From Lepturacanthus savala (Eukaryota > Chordata > Actinopteri > Scombriformes > Trichiuridae), in contig CM060469.1 in the NCBI GenBank assembly GCA_030544235.1, positions 17,974,017 to 18,038,016 of the forward strand: a stretch of 64,000 nucleotides of DNA. The letters are read 5' to 3'. The first letter of the stretch is position 1; each line of letters begins with the position of its first letter. The translations under genes were made by a program, and so were the position numbers. Positions 47,351 to 62,600 of the stretch are shown in pieces. The notes beneath the pieces are model-generated. The model saw nothing but the letters and a program-made list of their open reading frames with translations, was not told the origin of the DNA and made no database searches.

Positions 47351-50300
47351 AGGCTGCTTGTATCAATGCTTTAAAATCTCAGTAATCTATCTATAAAAGC
47401 AAGGAGTTTGTCAAGTCAACCTCAGCTTTCAGATATAGCTGCATATGACACATTGGTGTCATCCCTTTTTGTGGATTCTTTTGATGGATATTCAAAACAT
47501 CATTAATATCATTAAAAGTTAAAATCCCATAGACTTTCATATCACAGTGCTATCCTGCAGCAGCACTTTCATTACAGTGTAAAGCTGTTTATCACAGCTC
47601 CTCCTCCCGCAGCTTCCCAGAACTTTCATCATAATTCAAAGCTCTGTTGTCCTGTTTCCTCCTGCATCGATCATCGTGCAGCCAACAGAACAAAAGAATT
47701 ATAAAGCTCTGAAAAAACACATGTTCATACGTTAGCTGGTTTAGCTACTACTTTTTGTTCATGCTAACACAGGCTACTGTGGGCCTTAATCTTACTCCAA
47801 GATGCATTCACAGACCTTCAGGAAATCCCAGCACTATAACCCAACAGAACAGAATCTGTGCCTAAACCCATTAATTTATAAATATGTATAACAGTAAAAT
47901 GCAAACATATTATGAGATTAAAGTTTTACTTGGCCTATCAACACAATTTCAAAACTGATATGTAGATTGACATCCACACTTAAAATATAAATTGAAGCCT
48001 CTTTTTCTTTACAACAAATGTATTTGCATGTCTATCCGTATCTCAATGCATGCCCATGTACAATTTGTCTATTAAGACTATGGAACAGTCCACTACACCT
48101 TCATTTGGCCAGACACAAAAATATGTAAATGGACTTCTTTTTTGTTTAAAGATGTTTTACCTCTTATCTAAGAGGCTTCTTCAATTCTGAGATTTCATGC
48201 AGGGAACCTGGGGATTTAAAGCCCAGAGTGGTTGTGAATCTAATTTTATTTGACCACACTCCCAAATATAAATGGGTGTCACATTCTCCCAGGTGTGAAC
48301 GAGTTTTAAGTTTCCCGAGGAGAGCATTGCAAGATGCAGAAAGATTATGTCTTCGGCTTCCACTTGTCTTTCAAATTCCATCATCAATACAAAGAATTGA
48401 TCTGTCACACACACACCCATAAACACAAACATATATATAATGAATCATATATTACCTTTTTTTATTTCATTTTATTTTACAAGGGATGGAGAAAACAATT
48501 ACCAGTACAATTGAAAATCATTAGTCCCTGCATCATTAAAAAGCAGTCACTCAATTACATAGTTTACAATTTTTCCCTAACAATTTTTTTTTACTCACAA
48601 AGTATAAAGTGCGGCAGTGATGAGACAGAGTTAAGGAGGGTTAGAGTGCAAGAATGTCATACATGTGCATCTCAGAAGTTAAAACTGGCTTGCTTCTTTT
48701 CATCTCTTGCCGATCAACACTCGATATCACAAAAAGCACAACATAGCATCTCCTGTAAATATACCGTAGATGTATTACTTGATCATGTTCATCAGAATAG
48801 CTCTGAAATACACAATCTAGTATTATTGAAAAGGCAGCATCAGCAAGGTGGGAGAATGTCATGTATAGGGACTAAAAAAAGTATTGATGATCACATTTTT
48901 TTTTACACATTATTTAAATTATATGGGTCAGGTCTCCCATGAGAACAGTGGAAAGCATGATTTAAAATTAGTGGCACTTGGGGTAATCATTAAATATATC
49001 AAAGAGCGTGAGACACGAGGTGAGACGTTCAGAGCAAAAGACGAGGAGATTTTCTTGATAGAGAATTAAATTTTGTTGCGATCACATGATCCTAAGCGCT
49101 TCCCTTTCTGTATCCAATTTCGATGTCTCTTGAAAATTTCTTGTCATCATCTTAAATGCCCTTAAATACTTCAAATTCTATTACTTTCCCTTATCAAAAG
49201 GGAATATATGCTGAAATCTGGCCAGGAAGTGGGCTCTAAAATATCAGGTAAAATGGATCAACACCGGGATTGCAAATACAACATTTTTCAGTGTCTTCAA
49301 GAACTGAACATGTACCGGTTCTCACTGGATGACACCTCATTACATTTGCTTGAAAACACACACTGACACATACAATAAAGACATTAAATGCACAGAAAAA
49401 AAAATAGATTTAACAAGCAACACGTTGTCAGAGTCTTTCCCGTCAGTTTAAAGATATTTTCCCTTTTGGCTGAGGTAGGAGATTAATCTTAGTCAAATAT
49501 TGAGTCAGATATGCTTCTATTATGTAAGAACCACTGTATACGGTATGTATACATTGCAGTTAATGGTTATGTAATCGTCGTCATTCCAGTGCTGTAACCT
49601 TGTTCCCTCTGTATCAAACACTGTACATATGGGAGATAAAAGTGAAACGTTTCCAGAATAGAAAAAGCACAGTGGTGATTTGTTTTAGCTTCACAGACAC
49701 AGGAGAAAAACAAGTGATCATTGTGAAAGTTCCAGACATTAAATGGCAGGTAGAAGGTTTTCTAATGATAATATCCTACCAGATTAGTCAAATTTACCAC
49801 ATTAATTGACTTGAACATAGACACCAAAATCTGTCATTTGGACTCCAGTGCTCTGTGAGAAAATGCTGGGTTGGGTTTTATCTGAGAAAAGAAATATATA
49901 TAAATAAACAGTTTTCCTATTTTATATGTACATATGTACATACACACATGTATAATATAATAGGAACACGGCCAATTTTATATATGTCATATATTTTTAT
50001 ATATATGTCACATATATCCAATACCTTTATGTTTATATAGGTTCTTTCCATTTAAGGACATCTTGGGCTTTGAGAAACAATATTTGCCTTTTCACAACTG
50101 TTTGACATGTTATAGACAAAAAACCCGATTGATTAATTGAGAAAATAACAAACATATTTATCTCTAATGAAAGAATACTTATTTGCAGCCCTACTAGCAA
50201 AAAGCAGCCATAATGTGGGGGAAAAAAAGTTATGAATGAGTTTTAATATAAACTATTAAAACACATATTTGTGAAGAGCTTTTCTACTTTGGATGATTCA

Positions 50301-50620
50301 AAATTCTACCTACAAAGTGTAAAGTGGTGTAAAGCACTGGAACCACCCATAAAGAAAAAGGAGTACAGGATCCATTTTGGTGTCTATAATCTCATCATAT
50401 TCTGGATGAGATGACCAAATAACCTGGTTGGGATGAGGGGTGGTTTATGACAATTATCAGCTACAATATTCAGTATCTGATGACCACAGGCGCCCTCTCA
50501 TAACAGTCATATATGTACCTGAGGGCCAACTCATCATTTCACCCCCTCACATTTCTCAACCTCATCTGTTGGTTTTTTTTTGAGTCTTAAATATCGTCTG
50601 TGTAATCCCTTGTTGTGCCT
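47351..50620. other. Convergent rdh/zfyve26 spacer and zfyve26 3' UTR
   Basis: About 3.3 kb of AT-rich DNA. The part nearest 50620 must be the zfyve26 3' UTR, but no poly(A) site could be chosen with confidence; a minus-strand ATTAAA lies near 50245. A 202-residue open frame at 48334-48942 is the longest non-gene frame in the window, but it is low-complexity and unrecognised. Confidence 0.45.
48135..48185 (+). repeat. Retroelement tail remnant
   Basis: GATGTTTTACCTCTTATC followed by TAAGAGGCTTCTTCA resembles a conserved phrase near the 3' ends of Rex6 or Penelope-like fish retroelements (recalled). Only about 50 bases are recognisable. Confidence 0.35.
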
Positions 50621-53600
50621 TTACCTGTCGTTGGCTCGGCCATGGCGCTGTGGCGATGACTTGTTGTGGTGTTCAGACAACCACTGGCAGCAAATGTTCC
50701 GCATCACTAGGTCTTGTGCTCCTTCGGCAGCCTGAAGGACGTCCTGGACCAACGGGCCGGCCCGGCTCGACTCCAGTTTCACTGCCAGCAGGTACGCTGG
50801 CCTCAGTTTGCTGCACTGCAGGTACGCTTTGATCTGCAGAGGGACAGCGACGCTCAGAGTTCAACACTGGTTTAGTTTAATTTAGTACAACAACAGGCTC
50901 AGTGATATCAATGTAAAAGGGAATAATGGATAACTTTCACAAGTAGAAAAGCTGGCACTCAATGGAGGTGAACTTAAAACGGGATCATTGGGGTTTCTGT
51001 AAAAGACATCCTGAGGCAAGTGAAACAACCAATAACATGATTTGCAGTCAGTTTTTAACTACCTTGCTCTCTGTGCTCTTAGTCTCCAGAATGAGAATTT
51101 CCAGCTCCTTAGCCTAAATCAGATAAAGCACAAGGGAGGTTGAAAAACAGAAAACGTGGAGGCAAATCATGTCGAGATATGCATCTGTAATCATTTTTGC
51201 TATCTTCAAGATGTTTCTGTCACTCACATCTGCTGGTCCCTTATCTGCGACCGACATGCAGCTGAGGATCAGGGCATCGCAGTCATTTTTGGTGGCAGTG
51301 CCCGACTCTCCGACACATTTGAGCAGCTGCCGCATGGCTCCGTACTGCCTCTGACGGACCAGCCTCTGTCCGGCCCGAACATAGACGGCCTGAGCCTCCA
51401 GCTGGAAGTCCTGCAGCAGGAGGGGAGGGAGAAACACACGACTGTTATCTCAACCTTCGAATGGAAAACCAGGGGAAAATCTTCCTTGTGTCTAAATATT
51501 GTTACTGTTGTACTGTAATTGTTTGCGTTAGTTAATTAATGCTCATTCTCAGTGTTTATGAAGGGAATTTAGGATCAGATAAAGGTCACATGGGGTGAAA
51601 AAAATGGATCTGGGTTGCTTCAGGCTGCAGTCTGAACGTAGACTTAAAAGAAGTCTGAATTTGTGACTTAAAATCACATCAAAACAGAACATGTCGTGTG
51701 AACCTACCTGTATGACTCTGTATGCAATGCCAAAACCTTCTTCAATATTTTTTCCTCCAAGCATCACCTGCAATAATACAAATTCATTATAGAATTTGGA
51801 TATATATAATATATAAAATATACATTAAATACAGAGCACAGTCTCAAAAAGGTATTTTATACTTTATATTATTCCACATATACAGTAATTACAATACACC
51901 TTCTTATTCACTTAAATGAGAAAGTGTGTCCAAATTCTGATGGTACTGTGTATGTAAAACTGATGTTTATCTTCCACATACCTCAACACCTCTTATATCA
52001 GCAATTTAGACATTTGGATTACAAAAAACACATACAATAAATAAAGTCAAAAAATTAACCAGAATTATGATTAGCATAATTAATGATATGGCCTTGCAGC
52101 TACAATATTTGTAAAAGACTAAATGTGTCAAAAATATATTTAAATTTTATATTCAACCTTGTCGTGCTGCAGAGATATCCAGGGTTACGCTTCATATTTT
52201 ACTTGGACCATGCTTTTTGAATGAAAATAAGAATGATGACTCATGTTGAAAAATTCAGATTCAAATTCAGTCAAATATAAAAAAATGAAAATTATTGCAA
52301 TTAGATTTTTTTTTTTATTTGTTCAGGGAATTTTAATCAACATTTTAATGTATACAAATGGAACCTCACCTTGCAGGCAACCTCCACCTTCATGGGGCTT
52401 CCTCCAAACAGTGTAGGTGGTGAACTGGATCCAGGGGACTTGGAGAGAGCCGTACTGGTCTGTGGAGCCTTGGAGGAAGCCGCCGTCTCACAGCGGTACA
52501 GAAAACGCGTCACCTCGAGCTGGAGCTCAATCGTATTCATGTGTCTGATAAAAATGAGAGGAGAGTTCTGTACAATGTCAAAAACTTCTTTTATTTCGTC
52601 ACCCTGTGTGATGCATTTTTCCTTCACAACAAATGGACTAGCACAGCGTGGTCTCTGTTTTCTCTACACTGATTCTGTGTGAATCTAGTGAACAATGTCA
52701 TTAAAGAGTGGTGCATCGACTGCATGTGCTTTCTATGATGAGTACAGGGAGCGGTACAGTGATACGCAGCACTGTAGGTGAGGACAGGACATACATATGG
52801 ATTCTATGTATAAATGCAGTGTGAAAGACAACCTAACAGATCAAATGTATATTTAAAAACATGAGCTTTGGTTTGGACCTTGGTCTAGTCTTCTCAGTGT
52901 TAAAGCATCCTAAATCTGTGGTTCTAAAACTTTTTTTCACATTAAGGATCCTTAAACTCATAAAAACTAGACCATGGACCCTATCTGATAAGATTTTAAA
53001 TTAAATATGTTAATAGAAATAAACTAATATATTTACTTTTAATTGTGGCACTTTCTGTAGTTCATACAAAGGCTCTTACATTCTGTCATTGTGTAGTTAT
53101 GGAATGAATTCTAGTGAAAAATAAATAATTCCCCTTTATTCTGGGGATCCGCTGGCCCTCCCTCAAGGAGCCCTGGATCCCACTTTGAGACCCACTGTAT
53201 TAAATCACCTGGACACGTCACTGGACGACATCATCTTCCTGAATGAGTTGACTTGGGTCTTTCTCTTGCCAGCGCCCCGGCCCTGCAGCTCCTGCAGGTA
53301 TGTCCTCAAGTGTTCTTTGGCTCTGACCAACCAGCTCTGCACAAGATCAATTTCAACATAACGCACAGGTTTCATTTTCTCTCACGGAAAGTGTTAATGT
53401 ATTTTACAAACTGAACAAAAAAAAATGAATGCCAAACCTGCTGCTCTCCCAGTTGTAGGTAGGAACTGGCTCCGTGTGTGAAGAATCGGATGCAGGTCAT
53501 GGCCGCACGCACGTGATCCTGTCCAAGTGAATAAAATGTACAATTTGATTAAAGAGTTATTAATTATTGTTAATCAAGCCAAGTAACTTGGTAGAAACAT

Positions 53601-56600
53601 TGCTGTCATTTACATGATAAATATTTGAAATGCTCACAACAAATCTTTTTAAAAAACCTGAAAAAAAGCACTAACCATCATGAACTGCTGTAGCTGGTAG
53701 AGAGTGTGGTAGTATCCCCGCCGCTGCAGGAACTGACAGGAGGCAATGAGGTAGCGGCTGCAGGTTTCCAGGCTGGGGTCCAGTTTTTCCAGGATCCCCT
53801 GCAGCATGCCGAAACACCCCCGCTCCAGACTGGGCTGCAACAAACCCTCTAGAAACACGTCCTCTGGGCACTCCTGAGAAGAAAATCTAGTGTCATAATA
53901 TATATACTTGAGCAACTCTCGTCCTTTCTTAAGTTTTCAATCAACCTACAGTTTATTTTTGTATACATTTCATATCCAATTTATAGTGAGCCAGAGATTA
54001 TAAAACCCAAAGTCACATGAAGCCACATGCACCTTGTTAACTGCTGAATACTGCTGGATTAGACATTGCAACAGATAGTAAGATCAAATTTAACTCAGTG
54101 ACTTTCAGTTTTCAGACACATGCCTTGTGTCGTTTTTTAATTATTTTTTATTTTTTAGGAAATGCTACATTCATTTTTATTGGTATATATGCAGATGATA
54201 GCAGATTATCTTCAGGACCTGGATGACCTGCAATATTCTACCACTGAACTCCTCTATCCAATGATAGAGCTACTCTGGACAGCAGCATCGCTGCATTGAC
54301 TCTGGGAGTAATCTTTGATCAAACTGCATCACAGCCACCTTTCACCTACACATATAAAAAGATGCAGAAAAGCTAGTCCACACATTTCTTATCAATGCAA
54401 TTTCTTTAAAGGATGCTCAGACAAAGTCTGTAAAGACTCTCCAAATGATCCAGAATGTTGGTGCATGTGCCCTGACAAGTACTAGACAGAGAGATCATAT
54501 TTTACCAACATTATCTACAATTTAATAGAATTTAAAATTCTTTTCACCTAAAAAGCTCTTAATGGTCAGGTGCTATCCTATCTTTAAGAGCTCATAGTTC
54601 ACAAAGCTCCCAAAGGATGCAGACATACTAGAGGTTAGAGTCCTTCAAAGTAGAATGGGACACAGAGCTTTGCCTTTCCTTCCCTTCCTCTATACACTTT
54701 GTCCCACTAATATACGCTTTAAAACTTGCATCTTTCCCAGAGTCCTGCCCTATGTTTCCTCATCCTGCAGACCGGATGGCTGCTGATGGAGGTGTCCTCG
54801 TCAGCATTTTTTATCCTGTTTAATGCTGCATTCTAATTCATGTGACCTTTTCTGTACACATAAATCCTACTGCACATCAACTGGTCCTGGGAGAGGGATC
54901 CTGTGTTGTAGGATGCATAAAAAGAGACCAGCAGATGGATACGATAAACTGAAGATACTTTCACTGGCAAAACTGACTGGCAGATTTGTTTAGTGAGTTT
55001 TTCTTCGTTTGAATCAAGGGTCTAAGAAATGTGGATGTTTTAGTGCTGTACAGACTGTAAAGCACCCTAAGGAGAATCTGTGATTTGGGGCTTTATGAAT
55101 AAAATTGACTTGACCGCCCTGAAAATACTTGGTTTAAATGACCTTGAAGTTTCATTGAATATGAGTGTCAGCTGAATATGGGTCAGTGATCAGAAATGGT
55201 CAAAAAGATGTGAAAGTCAAAAACCTTTTAAAATACAGTTTTAAAAGCATTTATAAGGTCTCTCAACATGTGCATTTTGTGTTCATGTTGGTTTCATTTG
55301 AACGTCCATTTGTACCATTTTTCATGAAATTGACACAAAATATCAAAAAGTGTAACCAAAAAAAGAGTGATACATTTTAAATATTTAATCCGCATAGAAT
55401 ATAAAACTAGCTGATAACATATGTTTTTCATTTTTTAAAACCTTTTTAAGAGAGTTAAACTATCTTGTACCAAGCTTTTAGGGTTACACCACATGACATT
55501 TTTTACATTATCCTATAAAATACTTAAAGTCTAAATTGATAAACTCCTCCTCACCTTGTTGAGAAGGTAAGTCAGGGCCTCTGACATGCAGTCGTGATGC
55601 ATATAGAAGCTGATGAGTGCCAGGTGGGTGCCGTAGGTGTTCAGGTAGTACAGACACTCCTGGTGGAGGCTGCTGTTCTGGTTCTGAGTGTTGGGGCGCT
55701 CCACAGGACCCGCATCACCCAGGGCCTCCTCCAGCTCCCGTATGGATGCTAAGATGTCCTCCCCCGATGACTTGATGCACACAGAAACACAAAGACAGCA
55801 CAAAAAAAATGGGTCATTAATGTGTGTATCCAAACCCTGCGGATGTAATTCAATACAATTTAAACAGCACACGACATAAGTCGTATTTGGGTGCTTTTTA
55901 TTCAACTGACAGGCTCAGATAGAGTTTAGTGTCACTGAGTCACAACCAGTAGTCTGTGAAGAATAAAGAACCACACAAGCGTATCAAAGTTCTCTCACTG
56001 CAAACTCCCGCTTTAATCCAGGCCAACACACCACGCGTGTTAGTGCAAGTGTCACTCATGCTACAACGTAGTGGCTTTTTCTCAAAGTGAACGAGCCCTC
56101 GGCATTAAGCGATATAGCAGGAGATTCAAATAGAGCTGCACCAATTACTAGATTAATCGATTAGTTGACAACTATTTTGATAATCGATTTGAGTCATCTT
56201 TAAGAAGATAATGTTTTCTCGTTCCAGCTTCTGAAATCGGATTATTTTCTGGTTAATTGAGTCTTTTGTAACGGTAAACTAAAGATCTTTAAAGACCATT
56301 TTATGAACCAAACAAAGAACTGATTGTTTCAATAATCAGTTTGATCGACTACCAAAAGAATCATTAGTTGCAGCCCCAGTATCATATACTAGTTTGGGGG
56401 AGGGGGGTTTATGATAACATACTTTTGTGCCCCTGTACTGCAAACATGATATAATCATGTTATGTAGCTGCCTTCATAGTAGTAATAATAAGAAACAAAC
56501 AACATACATTATATAAAACAATTATTAAGGAAGGCCCGTGCTATAGTTTCCCTCCACCTCCGACCCTATAGACCCCCAAAGATAATGAACTCTTGAATCT

Positions 56601-59600
56601 TGTGTGTAAATGTATCATGTTACAACCGGCCTTGTGAATGGTTTCCCTGGAATATGAGATATACATTCCAGAGACATGTAAGGACATCTCTACAGCATGA
56701 CAATATTTAATTTAAAAATTACATTTTTAATACACTTTTCATTTTTAACAGATATTGTGTGTCCTGCAAATTCCAAATTGCAGGAGGTCATATTGCTGTT
56801 TAAACAAATCATTGATTAATTGTTCAGCTCCATTATCCGAGTGAACCTGAAATTCCCGTAGGAGCAGAGCTCATTAAAGTAGTTTTGTATGAGGCTGGAA
56901 TGATCTATTGTTTTAGATTGAAAAACATAATTTCAGACAAATCTGTATTTTATTTTGCTGTTTACCTAACCCAGTTTTTGTTAAGACATAGACATCTCTA
57001 GTTCTTCAATTGTAATAACTGATGTTGCTCAAGCACTATGCAGCCTATGTAGAGCATGTTTTATGTTAATAAATATGACTACTTTTTAAATCGATTCTTG
57101 ACTTTAGTTTTCATTTTTGCATTAGAGTTATGGCAATTATTGTTTTAGTGGTATGATGCAAGTCTTGTGATGCTTGTAAATGTTTTTGTGCACTGAAACT
57201 TTATTTGAAAAAAATATCTATATCAATATCTGCCAGAAAAATCACAATTAAATGTATTCTTAAAATTGTTCAGCCCTAATATGTACATCTCTGTAGGACA
57301 GAGATACCTACATACCTATGTTTTCATGCTATTCTGATTTGTCAATCATGATTTCAGGTTCATGTTCTAGTCAGTTGTGTGTACCCATGGCTCATTATCT
57401 CTAAATCAATTTACAAAACAAGACACACATCCAGGTAAATCCCTCTGAAGGAGGAAGTATTTAGCAGTTTTCTTCACAAAGGCTGGAGTCAAATGACTAA
57501 ACAAAAACTGCAGAACAGATTCATGTTAGGAGACGTAATAGTTAGGCAAGATATAATTACAGTATTTACGAAGGCCTGCTTTTGTATAGGCTACAATAGA
57601 GGCCTATTATTAGAGATAAGACCATCCTGTCATGACACGTTTTCTTACCGTTGCCAGAGTGGGTCGCACAGTCGTCTCCAGGTGCTGAACGATCTCCTGC
57701 AGCAGTAAGGGACCCAGGTTGAGCTGGTTTCGGTCTACCGGGGCCTTCAGGCAGCGGGCGAACTTCTCCCGAGCCCCTGATAGATTCCCTGCCTTCAGAG
57801 AGGCCATGCCCCAGGCCTGCCACACACCGCCGGGGTCCAGGCCGCTCTTGGTGGACACCTACCAACGCAGTCACACAATGATGCAATGTAAATAACACCA
57901 GTATGTTGAGTGAAATTTGAGAACCAGTGAGCTGCAAGTGTATGTTTTGCAAGGAAGGATGTTAATATTGCATGTGGTAGGGTTTATGATTGAAATGTGA
58001 CTATCTGTGACTATCTTTTGTATTTGTTTCAAAGTAGCTGGTAGCTAATGTCTTTTTTTAAGATTTGTATTTTTTTGTAAAACGTTCCCTGCCAAAAGAA
58101 ATGTGATAAAATAATATTCAAAATATAAACCACCCTTTGCCTCACCTCCACTGCCAGCTGGTAATGCTCCGCTTCCAACAACTGGTTACGGAGGCGTGTG
58201 ACAGCGGGGGTCTCCAGGATATCGTCAAGAGAAGGAACGTATTTGTAATTAGCCATCACTAGAATCTTAAGCACATCCACTTTGCTGATGTAACTGTGGA
58301 AACAGAACGGTAAGAAAGCAGTGAACAATCTGTGTGTATGTGAGATAAATATAAGACACAGAGGAAGAGACAGGGATCATCAAGTTTGAAAGTTTGCATA
58401 CCAGATAAAAACCCAACTCCAATGACATGACATTATTGCTCTGTACCAACTATTTGCCAACATGTTGGCAATAGCAAATGTATAAAGTGCTAATATGCCA
58501 GTGACATGTGTCTATCAGCTTGTTTAAGGGTTTTTTTGCAATTTAGTGGCTAAAAAAGGATTAATGCAAGATGTAAGAAAGCCTAGAAATAGTCAATTGG
58601 TTGTTTCTTTGTTTCTGAAGCATAATTTTTTAAATAAATTACTCCTCTGCCAATCATAGATCACATCCTACGCACCTCTTTCTCTATAGCACCTCCTAAA
58701 TAGTCTCACTCTCCCACTGTCTAAATTATTTGTATTTTCTTATAATAATAGCTTACATTACCACCCAGGGTTGTATCTCACCTGTCACATAAGGCAAGAT
58801 CCTGGCTGCGGCCGACTTTGACGAACATCAGCTTAGCGCTGAACAGCAGCTGGCGAATGATGTCGGTGAGAAGGCAGGCGTCCACCTCTGGGTTGGTCAG
58901 CTTCCGGGACAGGGAGCGGCAGTGGCTGATGAGCTGATGGCCGCATGCCGTCTGGTCGCTGTGCAGAGACAGGATGGCCACGCACAGGTACGCACTGGGA
59001 GCCTTTGGGTTTTAGCAGAGAGCAAAAGTTATCATGATGGATTCACACTGCAAATTAAAATGAATCATTGAGTTTTCACACTGGGTTCAACAACCGAGTG
59101 AGCAGTTCATAGACAACTGTTTCATCTATTAGGATGCAGGAAATATAGAGCGAGACTATAGATTTGCTTTACTGTATTAAAACATAACTTTAATTTACAG
59201 TTTAAGATAATAAAATAAATGGGACATGGGTTGTGAACCATACTGGAAGCGGTACTCATCTTTATCAAGCTGGAAATGGGTAAAACTGTACAGAGTTCCT
59301 ACAAGAGCTTCTTCAAGTTAAATTGAAGTCTTTTTAAGATGATTTATATAAAACTTAATACCTATTTCACAGCCTTAATCATAGAACCTAATGGCAAAAA
59401 ATATTTTTTTTTTAAATTTGTTTCCCAAACAATTGTGAACAATAAATACCAATGAAAATGAGTTTTTAGTGAATATTTTCAGTTATTAAATGCATACTAC
59501 GTCCATATAAAATACGTTTTCCCTAATACCTCACCTATAGTATTTAGGGGATTGTGAATATTATATACTACAACAAAGAGTAGGAAAAGTCATTTCAGAG

Positions 59601-62600
59601 TTAAATTATCTTGGCTCATACATGCATAGCAACAACACTAAGATTCTTTTTCAAGTTTGTTTAAGATATTATTTCCAAACCGTAAGTCAGTTGCATCAGA
59701 TCCTGTATAATGACAAACATTAAAATCCAAACCTGTTCATAGTAGAACTCGCTCCGCAGCAGCTGGTTTTCTGCGGGTGTTGTGCATAGTTGAATCTGCC
59801 TGTGCACCACTTCTGGCAGATGCAGCATCCCATCAAGAGCTTCCACGGACACCACTGGGTTTCCAGCCACTGCACAAACCGGCAGAGAGAGATGGAGTGA
59901 AAGCTCATCAGTGGAGATTCTTTACATTGATGATTTGTACCAGTCAAAAGTTCGGAAGCACTTTCTTAATCATTTCTCAAACATTGTTCATGCTTTTTCA
60001 AAATGCATATATCAGGATTTTACACATTATCAATCTTGCTTTTATAGTTAAAATATGTGACTCCATTTACCTTCAACTGGTTCCATCTGGTCATGTGAAC
60101 TGCACATGGAAACAAAGAAAAACATACATTTCATATCAGTCTTTTTGTGCCTTTTTCTCCTGTACGGTTCCTGTGGCGCAGTACAGTGCAGTGGCACTGT
60201 ATTGCCACTGCACTGCATTTGTGTATCTATTCCATTCCCTCCTCCCACATATTATGCCTCTAAACTAAACAGGAATGCCTCAAAATGAAAGTCGCATCAG
60301 ACTAAAACTCATCATTTGAATCAGCAACTTACTCTGGGTGAAAGTAGGTGTAACACTGGTCACAGACTCTGACTTCATCTCCTAGGCAGCCCTCCACAGG
60401 CATTTTCTTTTCAGAACACGCGTGACAAACCAGGCGGCCACATCTCCGACAGTGATGCCGTCTGTTGAACTATGAGAGGAAAAACAATGGGCGTAATTTG
60501 TAGAGAATGAAAATATATAGACATACATACATATGTATACATGCATATATAAAGATGTCAATGGGTTTGGGCTCTAATAATTCAGTGACAACAGAGATCG
60601 ACACTTGTCTTGGCCACTCACCATGGTGAACCTCTCACGCTGGCAGACCATGCAAACATGCTGCATCGTGTCAGGAACCCAGTCCTTACGGGCCGGGGGT
60701 TGGTCTGGAGGTTGGAACTTGGCAGGTAAACGTTTTCTACCAGCTGCACCTCCATCCCTCTCTGAGCTGTTGGAGGAGGGTGTGTGTATAGGTGTGCTGT
60801 CTGTAAAATGAGTTAAAAATGGATTAGAAAACAACTACTTTAAAAAAACTCAACAAGAGCACAATATTATAAACCAGCTCATTTGCGCCTTTCTAAATTG
60901 AGTTAGTTAATTTGCATAAGTCCATTGTGCCATATGAGAATGTTTTGTTATAACAGATAGTTATTTAGTAAAGTGTTACCAGTTAATAGATCATCTGTAC
61001 ACTATTAATGAGGTATTAATGACTTGTTAATGATAATGATGCCTTATAGATAGTTAATAGACAATCAGTAAACTGTTAATTATAAAAGACTTAACTGTGG
61101 CTTATAGATAGCCAATAGTTAACTTACATTTTAATAACAAATTATAAATTACTTGTTAACCATATGTTAATGATTTATAACTACACCTTGAATTAGTATT
61201 ATACCATGAACAAGCTATTAGTGAATTAAGTACTAATGACTTAAGTATCAGTTAATAGTTTCTATATGTTATCAAGACTTTATTCTAAAGTTGAAACTAT
61301 TTTCATTTACTTAAAGTTAATAAATGTCATTTAACAAGACATTGTTGAGACACATAACTACTTATGTAACAGTTAATATGAGGATGGTAAACTCAAACAA
61401 ACAAGTTCAAACAAACTCAAACGGACTAAGTTGGGCAAAAATATAACCTCCAACAGTGCTTCTATGTGGCTGAGTTATGAATTTTAATCAAAATATCACT
61501 ATTAGTCCATCTCACTTGTCGAGTTTGTTGGGGATTCCATTCGACTGGATGATAAGGAGCTGCTTTCTTGAGCAGGACACTGCATCAGTGAATCCTGGAG
61601 GCTGATTACAGAGTCTGAAAAACAAAAAGAAAAGTAGTCCTGTGTTTAGGTACTTCGGGAATATTTTTACTGGTAACAAACTGAGCACAACAAAGTAAAA
61701 AAAAAAATGAGTTAAAGTAAGTGTGGATTTGTGTCAATGTGTTTTATCAAACTTGTGTCAATACTGTGAAGAGTACTTTATGTCCCATGGTTTGTAAAAT
61801 GTGAAAAATTAATGTAAAGAGAGCCAATGCTAAATGATACTTCAAAATATAATGTGAATGAGTGTTTGCCTCAGCATGAAGCAGCTGTACAAGAACTTAT
61901 GCTTATACAGCTGCTGACTTACAATTTGATCAAAGTATAAGAATACAAGACTAAATGTCTAATAAAACATACTTTAGTCGTTTCCCCATACTCCCCATTA
62001 ACAGAAATGGCACTGACCAGATCTAGACCTCTCTCTGGGGGCGCAGGGGAAGTCTAGTGCCTTGCAAGCGTATTCTGCCAGAAGTTTATCGATGTCTTCG
62101 GCACCAAAGCCGGCCTCCTGTCCGACCAGAAGACTCCTCAGGGTCCGGATCGCCACGTCTGCCCAATCCACCTTCAGGTTCATCAGCAGCTGCTCCAGCA
62201 TTAGCAGAGGCTCCGACAGCAGTGGGAAATAGTCCTGCCTGGCCACGGGAGGAAGAGTCAACAACACCTGCAAGAATAAACACATGCACTGATATTAACA
62301 CAACATGCAGATATTTAGCTGCTGCAAAACAAAGTTTTAATGCTAAAAAAACATAAATTGAATCCCAAGAAACCCCCCCCCTTTCTGTTAAACCACAGTG
62401 AAACATAAAGAAGAGCCCCACTACTGTTAATGAACTTGTTAAAAGATTGCATCGGTGCATCTCTTCACATTTACTTGCCTTCGAGCCCAGATGAAGGGCA
62501 TGAATGTGTCGCCGACGTGCTGGAGACACCTGCCTCTGGAAATGCAAAGTAAGGTAGTCGGCCAGGAAGTGGCAGGCCGCCAATCCGGGGCGTCGGTCCA

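Noticed and set aside
48334..48942. 202-codon plus-strand open frame
   Set aside because: Composition is AT-driven and low-complexity, no domain is recognised, there are no splice partners, and it lies in the convergent spacer.
51156..51518. 120-codon plus-strand open frame
   Set aside because: Antisense to a zfyve26 exon.
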